A stretch of DNA of 64,000 nt from Salidesulfovibrio onnuriiensis (GCF_008001235.1 NZ_CP040751.1:851001-915000), one strand, 5' to 3'. Shown: positions 44,963 through 55,256, numbered from the stretch's first letter. Numbers and translations: made by a program. The notes: generated from the sequence alone by a model not told the origin.

Positions 44963-44987
44963 TTTTTTAATGAAGTTCATTAAAAAA
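44963..44987. promoter_or_regulatory. Perfect 25-bp palindrome, probable operator
   Basis: TTTTTTAATGAA and TTCATTAAAAAA flank a single G. A dimeric repressor site upstream of the antiporter gene is the simplest reading; as RNA it would also form an AT-rich hairpin. TATATT just before it (44955) could be a -10. Confidence 0.65.
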
Positions 44988-45143
44988 ACTGAAGAGAGGA
45001 AAGGAAGAAAGACAGAAGCCGCTTGCGTGCCCGGTGATTCCAATGAGGGAAGGGGCGCGGGGCCGAGCGCTTGTGTGGCCCGTTTTCTTCAACCCTGCAC
45101 CGGAAGAGGGGTGCAAAGACCAACCAACATTGAGGGGTGTCTG

Positions 45144-46856
45144 ATGGTTCGGCGATATTTCGCTCTGCTCGCGGTGGCGGCCCTGGCCGTTATCGCATTC
45201 TCCTGTCCCGCTCTTGCTGCCGACTCCAGCAAGGGGGCTGAAAACGCACAGATCTACGGAATGCTCACGCTCATTCCGCCCGTGGTGGCCATCGTGCTGG
45301 CTTTCATGACCAAGAACGTGGTGCTCTCCCTGTTCCTGGGCGTCTTTTCCGGCTGCTTCATGCTGGAGTTCAAGGGCTTTGACCTCTATTCCGCCTTTGT
45401 GGACGGCTTCCTGCGTTTGTCCACCGAAATTCTCATGTCCCTGGCCGACTCCTGGAACGCGGGCATCGTTCTCCAGTGTCTGGCCATCGGCGGGCTCATT
45501 GCCCTGGTTTCCAAGATGGGCGGGGCAAAAGCCATTGCCGAGGCCCTGGCCAAGCGCGCCCGGACCCCGCGCAGTTCCCAGTTCGTTACCTGGCTCATGG
45601 GCCTGTTCATCTTTTTCGACGACTACGCCAACTCCCTGACCGTTGGTCCGATCATGCGTCCGGTCACCGACAAGATGAAGGTCTCCCGCGAAAAGCTGTC
45701 CTTCATCATCGACGCCACGGCCGCGCCCATCGCGGGCATTGCGCTCATTTCCACCTGGGTGGCCTACGAAGTGGGCCTGATCCGCGACGGCTACGAGGCC
45801 ATCGGGGTTTCCACCAACGCCTACGGCATCTTCGTGGAAACCATTCCGTACCGCTTCTACAACATCTTGATCCTGTTCTTCATCATCTGTACCATCTGGA
45901 TGCTGCGCGAGTTCGGCCCCATGTGGAAGGCCGAGAACCGCGCCCGCACCACGGGCAAGGTCATGGCCGACGAAGCCAAGCCCATGGCCTCGGAAGAGGC
46001 CACCGGACTGGAGCCCGGTTCCCACGTGAAGCTGAGTGTCTGGAACGCCATCATTCCCATCGGCACGCTCATCGTGGCCGCGTTCCTGGGTTTCTACTTC
46101 AACGGCTACAACGCCATCATGGGCGGCGAAGACAAGGCGCTCATGGACCTGCTCAACAATTCACCCATGTCCTTTACGGCCATGCGCGAGGCCTTTGGCG
46201 CGTCCGACGCCTCCGTGGTCCTGTTCCAGGCCGCGCTCATCGCAGGCATCGTGGCCATGGCCATGGCCGTGTTCCGCAGGATTATGCCCGTGAAGGACGC
46301 CATCGAGACCTGGGTCACCGGCATCAAGTCCATGAACATCACCGCCGTGATCCTGCTGCTGGCCTGGTCCCTGTCCGGGGTGATCAAGGAGCTGGGTACC
46401 GCCGCCTACCTGGTGAACATCCTGTCCGACGCGCTGCCCGCGTTCCTGCTGCCGAGCATCATCTTTATTCTCGGCTCCATCATCTCGTTCGCCACCGGCA
46501 CCTCCTATGGCACCATGGGGATCCTCATGCCCCTGGCCATCCCCCTGGCGTTCGCCCTGAACGCGGACCCCAACTACGTGATCATGAACGTGGGGGCCGT
46601 GCTTACCGGCGCCATCTTCGGGGACCACTGCTCGCCCATCTCGGACACCACCATTCTGTCCTCCATGGGGTCGGCCTGTGACCATATCGACCACGTCAAG
46701 ACGCAGCTCGCCTATGCCGTGGCCGTGGCCCTTATCTCCATCCTGTTCGGCTACCTGCCCGCAGGGCTCGGCGCGCCCATCATCGTGGTGCTGCCCCTGG
46801 GCTTCGTGGCCGTGGCTCTCGCCGTCCGCTTCCTCGGCAGGCGCGTGGAAGCCTAG
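45144..46856 (+). CDS. NhaC family Na+/H+ antiporter
   Basis: A 570-residue secondary transporter of the NhaC/ion transporter superfamily with about 11-12 helices. The family motif F-F-D-D-Y-A-N-S-L-T-V-G-P (about 165-178) and the G-D-H-C-S-P-I-S-D-T-T segment near the C-terminus are present. The N-terminus looks like a cleavable signal peptide (A-L-A-A), unusual for this family but seen in related NhaC-like proteins. It exports Na+ or exchanges organic anions. The ATG at 45144 is after GAGGGGTG. A palindrome and a structured leader precede it. Confidence 0.88.
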   Translation: MVRRYFALLAVAALAVIAFSCPALAADSSKGAENAQIYGMLTLIPPVVAIVLAFMTKNVVLSLFLGVFSGCFMLEFKGFDLYSAFVDGFLRLSTEILMSLADSWNAGIVLQCLAIGGLIALVSKMGGAKAIAEALAKRARTPRSSQFVTWLMGLFIFFDDYANSLTVGPIMRPVTDKMKVSREKLSFIIDATAAPIAGIALISTWVAYEVGLIRDGYEAIGVSTNAYGIFVETIPYRFYNILILFFIICTIWMLREFGPMWKAENRARTTGKVMADEAKPMASEEATGLEPGSHVKLSVWNAIIPIGTLIVAAFLGFYFNGYNAIMGGEDKALMDLLNNSPMSFTAMREAFGASDASVVLFQAALIAGIVAMAMAVFRRIMPVKDAIETWVTGIKSMNITAVILLLAWSLSGVIKELGTAAYLVNILSDALPAFLLPSIIFILGSIISFATGTSYGTMGILMPLAIPLAFALNADPNYVIMNVGAVLTGAIFGDHCSPISDTTILSSMGSACDHIDHVKTQLAYAVAVALISILFGYLPAGLGAPIIVVLPLGFVAVALAVRFLGRRVEA

Positions 46857-46878
46857 AGCGCTGTTCAAGCAGAATTCA

Positions 46879-46910
46879 AGGCCGGCCGGGGAAACCCGGT
46901 CGGCCTTTTC
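46879..46910 (+). terminator. Terminator of the antiporter gene
   Basis: AAGGCCG-CCGGG pairs with CCCGG-CGGCCTT around GAAA and is followed by TTTTCTTG. Confidence 0.85.
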
Positions 46911-46996
46911 TTGTGTTCAGGGAAAGGACGGGGAGGCTGGTCGCAACTGGATGAATTTCAGGCTCGAGAAAGTGATGTCTTCGGTGTATGCCCCAG

Positions 46997-48045
46997 TCAG
47001 GGAACAAGCCATCCCGTATAGCGATTTGTTCTCAGGAGCCAGCTCGCGCCGAGGGCCAGGGCGGTCACAATCATGGTCCAGAGGGGGATCATGATGATGG
47101 GGTGGAAAAAGTAGAGATCATAGGCGCGTATCGGCCACAGAAAAACAGGGTGCAGCAGGTAGATCCCAAGGCTGTGACCACTCATGAACGAGCAGAATTC
47201 AAGCTGTTTTGGCTTCATTTTTCCTGCCCAATAACGCCCGATGGCGAACACCATGCCCGCCGTGAATACGGTATTGATTGTTTTGTATGAGAGCCAACGG
47301 CCAAAGACGTATTGCGCCTCTGCCAGGCTTTGGGAAATGACCATGTAGTCGGTCAGGATCAGGGAAATGCATCCGGTAAGTATGAGCAAGGGGACGGGCG
47401 GCCATTGCAGCCGGTAAAGGCAATATCCGAAGAGCAGATATCCGGAGTAGAGCAGCAGGGGGGAGCTCCAGAGACCGTCAATCCTGAGCAGGAACAATAT
47501 TGTAAGCAGCAGCCATATGCAGGTCAGTCCAATGAGTATGCCTGGTCTGCCGTGCTGTGTCAGGTGGCGGAGAAAGGGAACAATGAAATACAATGGGATG
47601 AAGTAATAGAAAAAACCAAGGTGATAATAGGCTTCGTGGTGGGAATGTTTACGAGTGTCTCCCGGAAGATGTCTGCCGAATACCCGGTCGGGCTTACCCC
47701 GGAGAGCCATGCGTAAAAAATGGACCACGCCAGGAAGGGAACGAGAACCTTTCTGAGGCGGCGTTTGAAAAAGTATCCGATGTTGAATTTTCTGGTGTCC
47801 GACAACATCAAGGCACCGGTTATCATGATGAATACCGGGACAGCCCAGCGGCTGAGGGTGTTGAATGTCGTTGCCGTTTCCCAGGCGCCATTGGAGATGT
47901 TGTTTATCTGTTCACGGTACGGCCCCAAAACATGAATGACAACGACGGCCACCGCCGCCATGCAGCGCAGAAGGTCCAGATATGCTATTTTTTTGCGCAC
48001 GGAATATTTACGTAATGTTTGGGCGTTGGTGAAAGGTTTCAGCAT
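46997..48045 (-). pseudogene. Acyltransferase 3 family membrane protein, frameshifted
   Basis: Two minus-strand frames (48045 to about 47640, then to 46997) make one protein of about 349 residues with ten predicted helices: an acyltransferase_3/OafA-like enzyme that O-acetylates surface polysaccharides or lipids. The N-terminal family motif Y-L-D-L-L-R-C-M-A-A and V-V-V-I-H are present, as are Y-Y-H-L-G-F-F-Y-Y and the closing L-G-I-Y-L-L-H-P. A single missing base near 47640, between I-P-T-T and E-A-Y-Y-H, breaks the frame. The region is clearly AT-richer than its neighbours, suggesting horizontal gain. Real decay or a sequencing error are both open. Confidence 0.8.
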
Positions 48046-48279
48046 TCTTCTGATACCAGTTGCGTGGGAGAGGCGGCCACCCGCTTGGCTGGTTTTGTCT
48101 CACGAAATGCTTGTGCCACAGGGCCTGAGTCGGCCTGAGTGTTTTTCTGCTTACAATAACGCCGTTTTTCGCACAGAACGCTTTATTTATTCGAGAGTCG
48201 GCTGTCCCAAAAGAGGGGGACGTAGGGCGGCAGGCGGGTGAGGTGGGAATTGTTTTCGGCAACGCTTTTCTCTGTCTGC

Positions 48280-49254
48280 CTATTCCCTGAAGTCCGGTGA
48301 AAAGTGCGGCGGCGGGCCGTCGGGTGCGCCGTTTCTCTTGCCCTGCCAGATGTCGTGTTGTTCAAGGTGGCTGCGCAGGGCGTTGTGCACCTCGCGTTTT
48401 TCCCCGGCCCAGTCCGGGGTCAGGAGCTCTCCTTGCGCCGGGTCGCCGTTGAGTCGGTGCACCACGGTCGCGGGGGAGAGGAGCATGAGCGCCTCGCCGA
48501 GCCATTGGCAGTACTCGTCACGGGTGAGGGGAGCATAGCCGCCGTCCTTCCAGAGTTTGGCGAGACGGGTGCCCTTGCAGACGTACAGGTTGTGGAACTT
48601 GATGCCGCGCACGGGCAGGGCGTTGACGAACTCCACGGTCTCCAGCAATTCCTTTTGGCCCTCGCGCCCGGCGGGTGAGGGCAGTCCGGCAATGACGTGG
48701 GCCACCACATTGAGGCCCAGGTCCGAAGCCTGGCGCGCGGCCCGCTCGAAATCGGCCACGCCGTGTCCCCGGTTGATGTGCCGCAGGGTGTCGTCGTGGG
48801 CGGTCTGCAGGCCCAGCTCCAGGAAGATTTCGTCCAAGTCGAGCTTTTCCTTTTGGGAAGCGATCAGCTCAAGCTTGGCGCTGTCCAGGCAGTCCGGACG
48901 GGTGCCGATGCTCAGTGCGGCGAGACCTGGCAGATTTTCCAATTGGGAAAGCGTGTCCGCAATCCGTTCCAGGGGGCCGTAGGTGTTGGTGTAGGACTGC
49001 AGATAGCCGATGAACAGGTGGGCCTTGTAGCGTTTGGCCTGCTGCCCGGCCCAGTGCGCCCACTGGGCTCTGAGGTCGCTGCCCTGGCGGAGCATGCCCG
49101 ACCCCGAACCCGACGGGTTGCAGAAAATGCAGCCCTCCCGGGAAAGGGTTCCGTCCCGGTTGGGGCAGTCGAACCCCGCGTCCAGGGGAATCTTCTGGAC
49201 GCGCTCGCCAAAGCGCTGCCGCAGGGCCGCATTGAGGGAAAAATAGCGATACAT
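48280..49254 (-). CDS. TIGR01212-type radical SAM protein (YhcC-like)
   Basis: A 324-residue radical SAM protein of the YhcC family. The Fe-S cysteines are C30, C42 and C45 in the family's long-spaced C-x(11)-C-x-x-C form, followed by the glycine-rich region, G-L-Q-T-A-H-D and H-V-I-A-G-L-P. Members are widespread but their reaction is not established; a tRNA or redox-related role has been proposed for relatives. It is monocistronic, divergent from mreB with a 160-bp shared upstream region. Confidence 0.9.
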   Translation of the reverse strand: MYRYFSLNAALRQRFGERVQKIPLDAGFDCPNRDGTLSREGCIFCNPSGSGSGMLRQGSDLRAQWAHWAGQQAKRYKAHLFIGYLQSYTNTYGPLERIADTLSQLENLPGLAALSIGTRPDCLDSAKLELIASQKEKLDLDEIFLELGLQTAHDDTLRHINRGHGVADFERAARQASDLGLNVVAHVIAGLPSPAGREGQKELLETVEFVNALPVRGIKFHNLYVCKGTRLAKLWKDGGYAPLTRDEYCQWLGEALMLLSPATVVHRLNGDPAQGELLTPDWAGEKREVHNALRSHLEQHDIWQGKRNGAPDGPPPHFSPDFRE

Positions 49255-49371
49255 GGAATATTTTATGTAGAAATTGTCTAGAATGTGCTCTCGTGCTATT
49301 GCCTGCCTACGTCACATTTGGTACCAAACCTTCAATGAAGCTGTAATCTAGCCCAATACACGCCACTTTGA

Positions 49372-50460
<1,089 letters not shown>

Positions 50461-50461
50461 C

Positions 50462-51319
50462 GTGACGAAACCCAAGAAGATAGCCGCCATCATCGTGGCC
50501 GGGCTGTTCGTGTACCTGAGCCTGTACACCTGGAACCTGCGTACCGGACACCTGGACGCCCTTTCCAGCTACACCGGGCTGGACCTTGCCGGTTGGATCA
50601 TCAGGCCAGGACAGTGGGTTTCGGAGCAGGTGACCGGTTTTTGGGACCGCTACGTCTATCTGGTGGGCCTCAAGCAGGAAAACGATCAGCTCCGGGCCGA
50701 AAACGCCAAGATCAGGCTCGACAATCTCATGCTTATGGACAGGGCCGGTTCAACCGAACGGTTGGAGCGGCTTCTCCTGTTTCAGCCCATCCCGCAGTGG
50801 GAGGCCCAGGGCGCGCGCATCGTGGCCCACCGGCTCGGGCCCGCCACGAGCCTGGATACCCTGACCATCGACAAGGGCAGCCTGTCCGGAGTCGAGGCGG
50901 ACATGCCCGCCATTTCCCTGGATGGAGTTCTCGGCCGCGTCCTGCGCACCGGGGCCTCCGCATCCCACGTGCTGCTGCTTTCCGACGGCAACAGCCGTAT
51001 CGCGGTCATGGGCAGGGAGAATCGGTCCCAGGGCATTCTTTTCGGCCAGGGCCGGGGCGAGCCCCTCAGGATTGAATACATCAACCTGAACTCCGCCATC
51101 GAGCCGGGCGAACTGATGATCACCTCCGGGCTTGCCGGCATCTACCCCAAGGGATTGCCCGTGGCCCGCGTCACCGGGGTTTTCCGATCCGATATCTCCT
51201 TGTTCCTGACCGTGGAGGCCGAACCCCTCGTGGACGTGGACAGCCTGGAGGAGATCCTGCTGCTCAAACGTTTGCCGGTCCCGGAACAGGGAGATGCCAA
51301 TGCAACGGCCGCAGGCTAA
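50462..51319 (+). CDS. mreC: Rod shape-determining protein MreC
   Basis: MreC is a bitopic inner-membrane protein linking MreB to periplasmic penicillin-binding proteins. The 285-residue protein has one N-terminal helix (about 8-25), a coiled coil (about 70-105: L-K-Q-E-N-D-Q-L-R-A-E-N-A) and a beta-rich periplasmic domain with G-V-L-G-R-V and S-G-L-A-G-I-Y-P-K-G-L. It starts with GTG one base after the mreB stop and overlaps mreD. Confidence 0.93.
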   Translation: MTKPKKIAAIIVAGLFVYLSLYTWNLRTGHLDALSSYTGLDLAGWIIRPGQWVSEQVTGFWDRYVYLVGLKQENDQLRAENAKIRLDNLMLMDRAGSTERLERLLLFQPIPQWEAQGARIVAHRLGPATSLDTLTIDKGSLSGVEADMPAISLDGVLGRVLRTGASASHVLLLSDGNSRIAVMGRENRSQGILFGQGRGEPLRIEYINLNSAIEPGELMITSGLAGIYPKGLPVARVTGVFRSDISLFLTVEAEPLVDVDSLEEILLLKRLPVPEQGDANATAAG

Positions 51320-51788
51320 CATCACCGCCATCGCCTGGTGGCTGGCCTATACCGTGGCGGCGGTGTGGGCCCAGAAGCTGGTTCCCGGAATCGATTTTCT
51401 GGCCCCCGGGCTGGTGCTTTCCATGCAGGAGCGCCCGGGCTGGCGCACATTGGCGCTGGCCTGCTTCTGGTGCCTTCTGCTGGAGGGCATGGGCAACATG
51501 GCCTTCGGGTACGCCTTCATCTGGTATGGGCTGCTGGCCTTGTTCTATCTCGCCGGGCAATGGCTTTTCGAAGCCCGGAGCATTCTGTTCATGTGCCTGC
51601 TCGGTGCGGGGCTCGGGGTGCTGCATCCCGTGCTCATTCATTCCCTGGCCACCCTGCAGGGAATGGCCTGGCCCCTCAAGCGGGTGATCTGGGAGGGGGT
51701 GGCCCAGGCCGCATCATTTCCCGTGGTCTGGCTGCTGGCCAAACGCATGCTTCCCAAGAGGTTGAGGCAAGATGACGTATACGTTTGA
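51300..51788 (+). CDS. mreD: Rod shape-determining protein MreD
   Basis: A 162-residue inner-membrane protein with about five helices that bridges MreC and PBP2/RodA. Sequence conservation of MreD is low; the call rests on size, topology and position between mreC and mrdA. Two in-frame ATGs lie at 51294 and 51300; the second has AGGGAG at correct spacing. The gene overlaps mreC by 20 bp and mrdA by 17 bp. Confidence 0.85.
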   Translation: MQRPQANITAIAWWLAYTVAAVWAQKLVPGIDFLAPGLVLSMQERPGWRTLALACFWCLLLEGMGNMAFGYAFIWYGLLALFYLAGQWLFEARSILFMCLLGAGLGVLHPVLIHSLATLQGMAWPLKRVIWEGVAQAASFPVVWLLAKRMLPKRLRQDDVYV

Positions 51789-53586
51789 CCAGAGCAATCA
51801 GGAGCCGCCCAAGCAGGGTCTTCTGTTGCTTCAGATTCTCATTCTCACGCTTTTCTGCGTCTTTGCCCTGCGTCTCTGGTATCTCCAGATCCACCGGGGT
51901 GAGGAATACGCCGCCAAGGCCCGGGAGAACCAGCTTCGCCAGGAGGCCATTTTTGCGCCCCGGGGGCTTATCCGCGACCGCAACGGCGAACTGCTGGCCG
52001 TGAACGAGCCCGCCTACGCCCTGGGGCTTGTTCGTGAGGACTGCAAGGACATCGACGCCACCCTGGAGCAGGTCGGTCGCTGGACCGGAATTCCCGTAAA
52101 GGACCTCAAGGCGGTCTATCAAAAGGGTCGGAGGCGGGTGAAGCCCTTCGAGCCCCTTATCCTGGCGCCGGACCTGACCTTCGAACAGATGGCGATCATC
52201 GAGGCCAACCAGCTGCACTGGCCGGGCCTGGAGATCCGGATTCGTCCCCGCCGTCAGTACAAGTACGGGGTCATGATGGCCCACCTGCTGGGGTATGTGG
52301 CCGAGGCCAACGAGTCTGAAATGTCCAAGGACCCCGCCCTGGCTTTGGGCGACGAGGTCGGCAAGCAGGGGCTCGAGTTCATGCTCGAGCAGCAGTTGCG
52401 CGGCGCCAAGGGGCTTCGCCAGTTCGAGGTGGACGTGAACGGCCGCAAGCTGGATGAACGGGTGCTCAAGAAGCCCAAGGCCGGGCACGAGGTGGATCTG
52501 TCCATCGATCTGGGACTGCAGCAGCTCGTCACCGACTGGCTCGAGGGAGAGGCCGGGGCCGTGGTGGTCATGGATGCGGATACCGGTCAGCTGCATGCCC
52601 TGGTCAGTTCCCCGTCCTTTGACTCCAACGCCTTCAGCTCCGGGCTGAGTACCGAGCAGTGGAACACGCTGCGCGACGACCCCATGCACCCGCTGCAGAA
52701 TCGGGCCATTCAGTCCGTGTATCCGCCCGGGTCGGTCTTCAAGCTGGCCATAGCCGGTGCAGGGCTGTCTAACAAGATGGTGGACATTCACGAGACGGTT
52801 TTCTGCTCTGGATCCCTCAAGCTCGGCAGGCACGTTTTCCGATGCTGGCGCAGGGGCGGGCACGGCAAGGTCAATTTCGAGCGCGCCCTGGTGGAGTCCT
52901 GCGATGTGTATTTCTACAAGCTGGGCAAGAAGCTGACCGTGGACCGCATGAGCGAGTTCGCCACGGCCTGCGGCTACGGCGTCAAGACCGGCATCCAGCT
53001 TCCTCATGAAAAGGCGGGCAATATCCCCACCCGCGAATGGAAGCGCCGCCGCTTCGGCGAGCGCTGGCAGGGGGGGGACGACCTGAACATGGCCATTGGT
53101 CAGGGGTACACCCTGGTTTCGCCCCTCCAGGTGGCCCGGTTTGTGGCGGCCATGATCAACGGCGGCAAGCTGCTCAAGCCGCAATTGCTCAAGGACGACA
53201 AGGTCGCGGTGCTCAGCCAGGTGCCCCTGAGCGACGGCGAGCGGGCATTGATCAAGAAGGCCATGCGCAATACGGTTGATGGACCGCGCGGCACTGCGCG
53301 CAGGCTGCGCACCAAGGGCGTGGATGTGGGCGGCAAGACCGGCACGGCCCAGGTGGTGCGCCTCACCGATGAGCTCAAGAAGCTCAAGGACGAGGAGATC
53401 CCCTACAAGTATCGGGACCACGCCTGGATGTGCTCCTATGCGGAAAAGGACGGGCGCAGGTTCGCCATCGCCGCCCTGGTGGAGCATGGGTTGCACGGTG
53501 CCTCCGGGGCCGGGCCCGTGGTCAAGGCGGTCATCGAATATCTCTTCAACGGCAAGACGCTGAAACGGCCGCCCAAAAAGCATTAG
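51772..53586 (+). CDS. mrdA: Penicillin-binding protein 2 (peptidoglycan transpeptidase)
   Basis: PBP2 cross-links peptidoglycan during elongation together with RodA. The 604-residue protein has one N-terminal helix (about 18-38), the PBP dimer domain (R-G-L-I-x-D-R-N-G near 64) and the transpeptidase domain with nucleophile in P-G-S-V-F-K (about 325), S-C-D as the S-x-N-equivalent (PBP2s often have Asp here) and K-T-G-T-A-Q near 523. It overlaps mreD and is 14 bp before rodA. Confidence 0.96.
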   Translation: MTYTFDQSNQEPPKQGLLLLQILILTLFCVFALRLWYLQIHRGEEYAAKARENQLRQEAIFAPRGLIRDRNGELLAVNEPAYALGLVREDCKDIDATLEQVGRWTGIPVKDLKAVYQKGRRRVKPFEPLILAPDLTFEQMAIIEANQLHWPGLEIRIRPRRQYKYGVMMAHLLGYVAEANESEMSKDPALALGDEVGKQGLEFMLEQQLRGAKGLRQFEVDVNGRKLDERVLKKPKAGHEVDLSIDLGLQQLVTDWLEGEAGAVVVMDADTGQLHALVSSPSFDSNAFSSGLSTEQWNTLRDDPMHPLQNRAIQSVYPPGSVFKLAIAGAGLSNKMVDIHETVFCSGSLKLGRHVFRCWRRGGHGKVNFERALVESCDVYFYKLGKKLTVDRMSEFATACGYGVKTGIQLPHEKAGNIPTREWKRRRFGERWQGGDDLNMAIGQGYTLVSPLQVARFVAAMINGGKLLKPQLLKDDKVAVLSQVPLSDGERALIKKAMRNTVDGPRGTARRLRTKGVDVGGKTGTAQVVRLTDELKKLKDEEIPYKYRDHAWMCSYAEKDGRRFAIAALVEHGLHGASGAGPVVKAVIEYLFNGKTLKRPPKKH

Positions 53587-53600
53587 GCGGGGACGCAAGC

Positions 53601-54710
53601 ATGGCATTCGACAGACGGCTTCTTTTCTACATCAACTGGCCCCTGCTGGGCCTGACCCTGTTGCTGTTCTTCTGCGGCGTGCTCAATCTGTATTCGGCCA
53701 GTGGATTCCGGCTCGAAGACGGCATGAGCGTGGCCCCGTTCTACCAGAAACAGCTTATCTGGGGCCTGCTGGGCATGCTCGGCATGCTGGTGATCATGCT
53801 TATCGACTACCGTCATCTGCGCACCCTGGCCTGGCCCCTGTTCTGGTTTACCTGCATCACCCTGGTGGCCGTCTTCTTCATGGGCAAGACCATCTACGGG
53901 GCCAGACGCTGGCTCGACCTCGGATTCATGAATTTTCAGCCCAGCGAGATGGCCAAGATCTGCATCCTGATCATCGGCGCGCGCATTCTGTCCAAGGAGC
54001 CGGACAGACTCAATTTCATCCGCCTGGCCTATGTGGTGGGCATCGGCCTTATTCCCGCGGGTCTGGTCATCAAGCAGCCCGACCTGGGGTCCGGACTGAC
54101 CATATTAATGATATTGGGCGGCATGATTCTCTTCCACGGCATGACCGGCCGCGTGTTCAAGACCCTGCTGATCACCATCCCGGCCCTGCTGCCCCTGTCC
54201 TGGTTCGTGCTGCACGATTACCAGAAGCAGCGCATCCTGACCTTCCTGGACCCCACCAAGGATCCCCTTGGCTCGGGCTACCACATCATTCAATCGGAAA
54301 TCGCCTTCGGGTCCGGACGGTTCTGGGGCAAGGGCTTCCTGGAGGGCACCCAGTCGCAGCTCCGTTTTCTGCCCGAAAAGCATACCGACTTCGCCATTGC
54401 CGTGTTCGGTGAGGAATGGGGCTTTGTGGGCACCATGATCCTGCTGGGCCTGTTCTGCGTGTTCCTGTACCAGATGGTGGTCATCGCCCGCGAGGCCAAA
54501 GACCTGTTCGGAAGCTATCTTGCGGCGGGTGTGTTTTTCTATTTCTTCTGGCAAATCCTGATAAATATGGGTATGGTACTGGGGCTAATGCCGGTGGTGG
54601 GCATCCCGCTTCCCTTCATCAGCTACGGGGGCAGCGCCACCCTGGTGAACTTCTGCTTGGTCGGGCTCGTGCTCAATGTGTCCATGCGAAAGTTCTTGTT
54701 CAAGCAGTAG
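53601..54710 (+). CDS. rodA: Peptidoglycan glycosyltransferase RodA
   Basis: RodA is the SEDS glycosyltransferase that polymerises lipid II for the elongasome. The 369-residue protein has ten helices, the catalytic-loop motif with K-Q-P-D-L-G-S-G (Asp about 160), the Q-P-S-E motif, and the SEDS ending P-F-I-S-Y-G-G-S. The ATG at 53601 begins the conserved N-terminus. It completes the mre operon; bactofilin follows 47 bp later. Confidence 0.96.
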   Translation: MAFDRRLLFYINWPLLGLTLLLFFCGVLNLYSASGFRLEDGMSVAPFYQKQLIWGLLGMLGMLVIMLIDYRHLRTLAWPLFWFTCITLVAVFFMGKTIYGARRWLDLGFMNFQPSEMAKICILIIGARILSKEPDRLNFIRLAYVVGIGLIPAGLVIKQPDLGSGLTILMILGGMILFHGMTGRVFKTLLITIPALLPLSWFVLHDYQKQRILTFLDPTKDPLGSGYHIIQSEIAFGSGRFWGKGFLEGTQSQLRFLPEKHTDFAIAVFGEEWGFVGTMILLGLFCVFLYQMVVIAREAKDLFGSYLAAGVFFYFFWQILINMGMVLGLMPVVGIPLPFISYGGSATLVNFCLVGLVLNVSMRKFLFKQ

Positions 54711-54757
54711 TCACGGCAGTTTGAGAAAACGGTCACAAATTCGTTGCGAGGGAAGCA

Positions 54758-55120
54758 ATGGCCAGAGATGAAATAAACGCCTTTCTCGGTACCGGAACCA
54801 ACTACAACGGCAAGCTTCATTTTCAGGGGGCGGTGCGCATAGACGGCAACTTCAATGGCGAGATCCAGTCCGACGGAACCCTTGTGGTTGGCCAGGAAGC
54901 CATGGTTGACGGTCAGGTGCGCGTGGGGCAGCTCGTGCTCTCCGGAAACATCCGCGGCGATGTGGAAGCGGCCGACAAGGTGGTGCTGCACAAGACCGCC
55001 AATCTCCAAGGCAACATCAAGACTCCCAGCCTGGTGGTGGAGGAGGGGGCGATCCTCGAGGGCACCCTGACCATGGGAAAGGTCGACCTTGTTGCGCAAT
55101 CAGATTCCGAATTGGACTAA
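54758..55120 (+). CDS. Bactofilin (polymer-forming cytoskeletal protein)
   Basis: A 120-residue bactofilin: short flexible N-terminus then a right-handed beta-helix of about 90 residues with the repeating G-x-x-V/L-x-G pattern (F-N-G-E-I-Q-S-D-G-T-L-V-V-G). Bactofilins polymerise without nucleotide and localise wall enzymes or chromosome proteins. It stands between rodA and the ATP synthase genes, consistent with a role in cell shape. It starts after GAGGGA. Confidence 0.92.
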   Translation: MARDEINAFLGTGTNYNGKLHFQGAVRIDGNFNGEIQSDGTLVVGQEAMVDGQVRVGQLVLSGNIRGDVEAADKVVLHKTANLQGNIKTPSLVVEEGAILEGTLTMGKVDLVAQSDSELD

Positions 55121-55151
55121 CCTCCCGTACATAAAGATTATTTTTTTGATA

Positions 55152-55193
55152 AAGGCTTGTGTCATTGCTGAAAAAGGCTTTGACACAAGCCTT
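55152..55193 (+). other. Perfect 13-bp stem-loop upstream of the atp operon
   Basis: AAGGCTTGTGTCA pairs exactly with TGACACAAGCCTT around 16 nt. AAAATTA rather than a T-run follows, so it is not a classic terminator for bactofilin on the plus strand. Its right arm contains the TTGACA of a candidate promoter. Confidence 0.6.
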
Positions 55194-55208
55194 AAAATTA
55201 GGTATTCG
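55180..55208 (+). promoter_or_regulatory. Candidate promoter of the ATP synthase operon
   Basis: TTGACA (perfect -35) and TATTCG (weak -10) are separated by 17 bp, about 50 bp before the first atp gene. The -35 lies in the right arm of an inverted repeat, which may be regulatory. Confidence 0.45.
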
Positions 55209-55256
55209 CCAATGACTTTGCGCTAAAATTCACAACCTCACTGGGGGCAGAAGCTT

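Larger units (their letters stand above)
44817..45143. other. Intergenic/leader region before the NhaC-type antiporter
   Basis: About 330 bp. It holds a promoter candidate (44886-44914), a perfect palindrome (44963-44987), and then about 150 bp of GC-rich leader with two stems: GGGCC pairing with GGCCC near 45058-45081, and TGCACC with GGGTGCA near 45098-45117. No open frame with family similarity is present. Confidence 0.55.

Noticed and set aside
45000-45143. Known riboswitch (lysine, cobalamin, SAM) before the antiporter
   Set aside because: Conserved core motifs of these classes are not visible; only generic stems are present.
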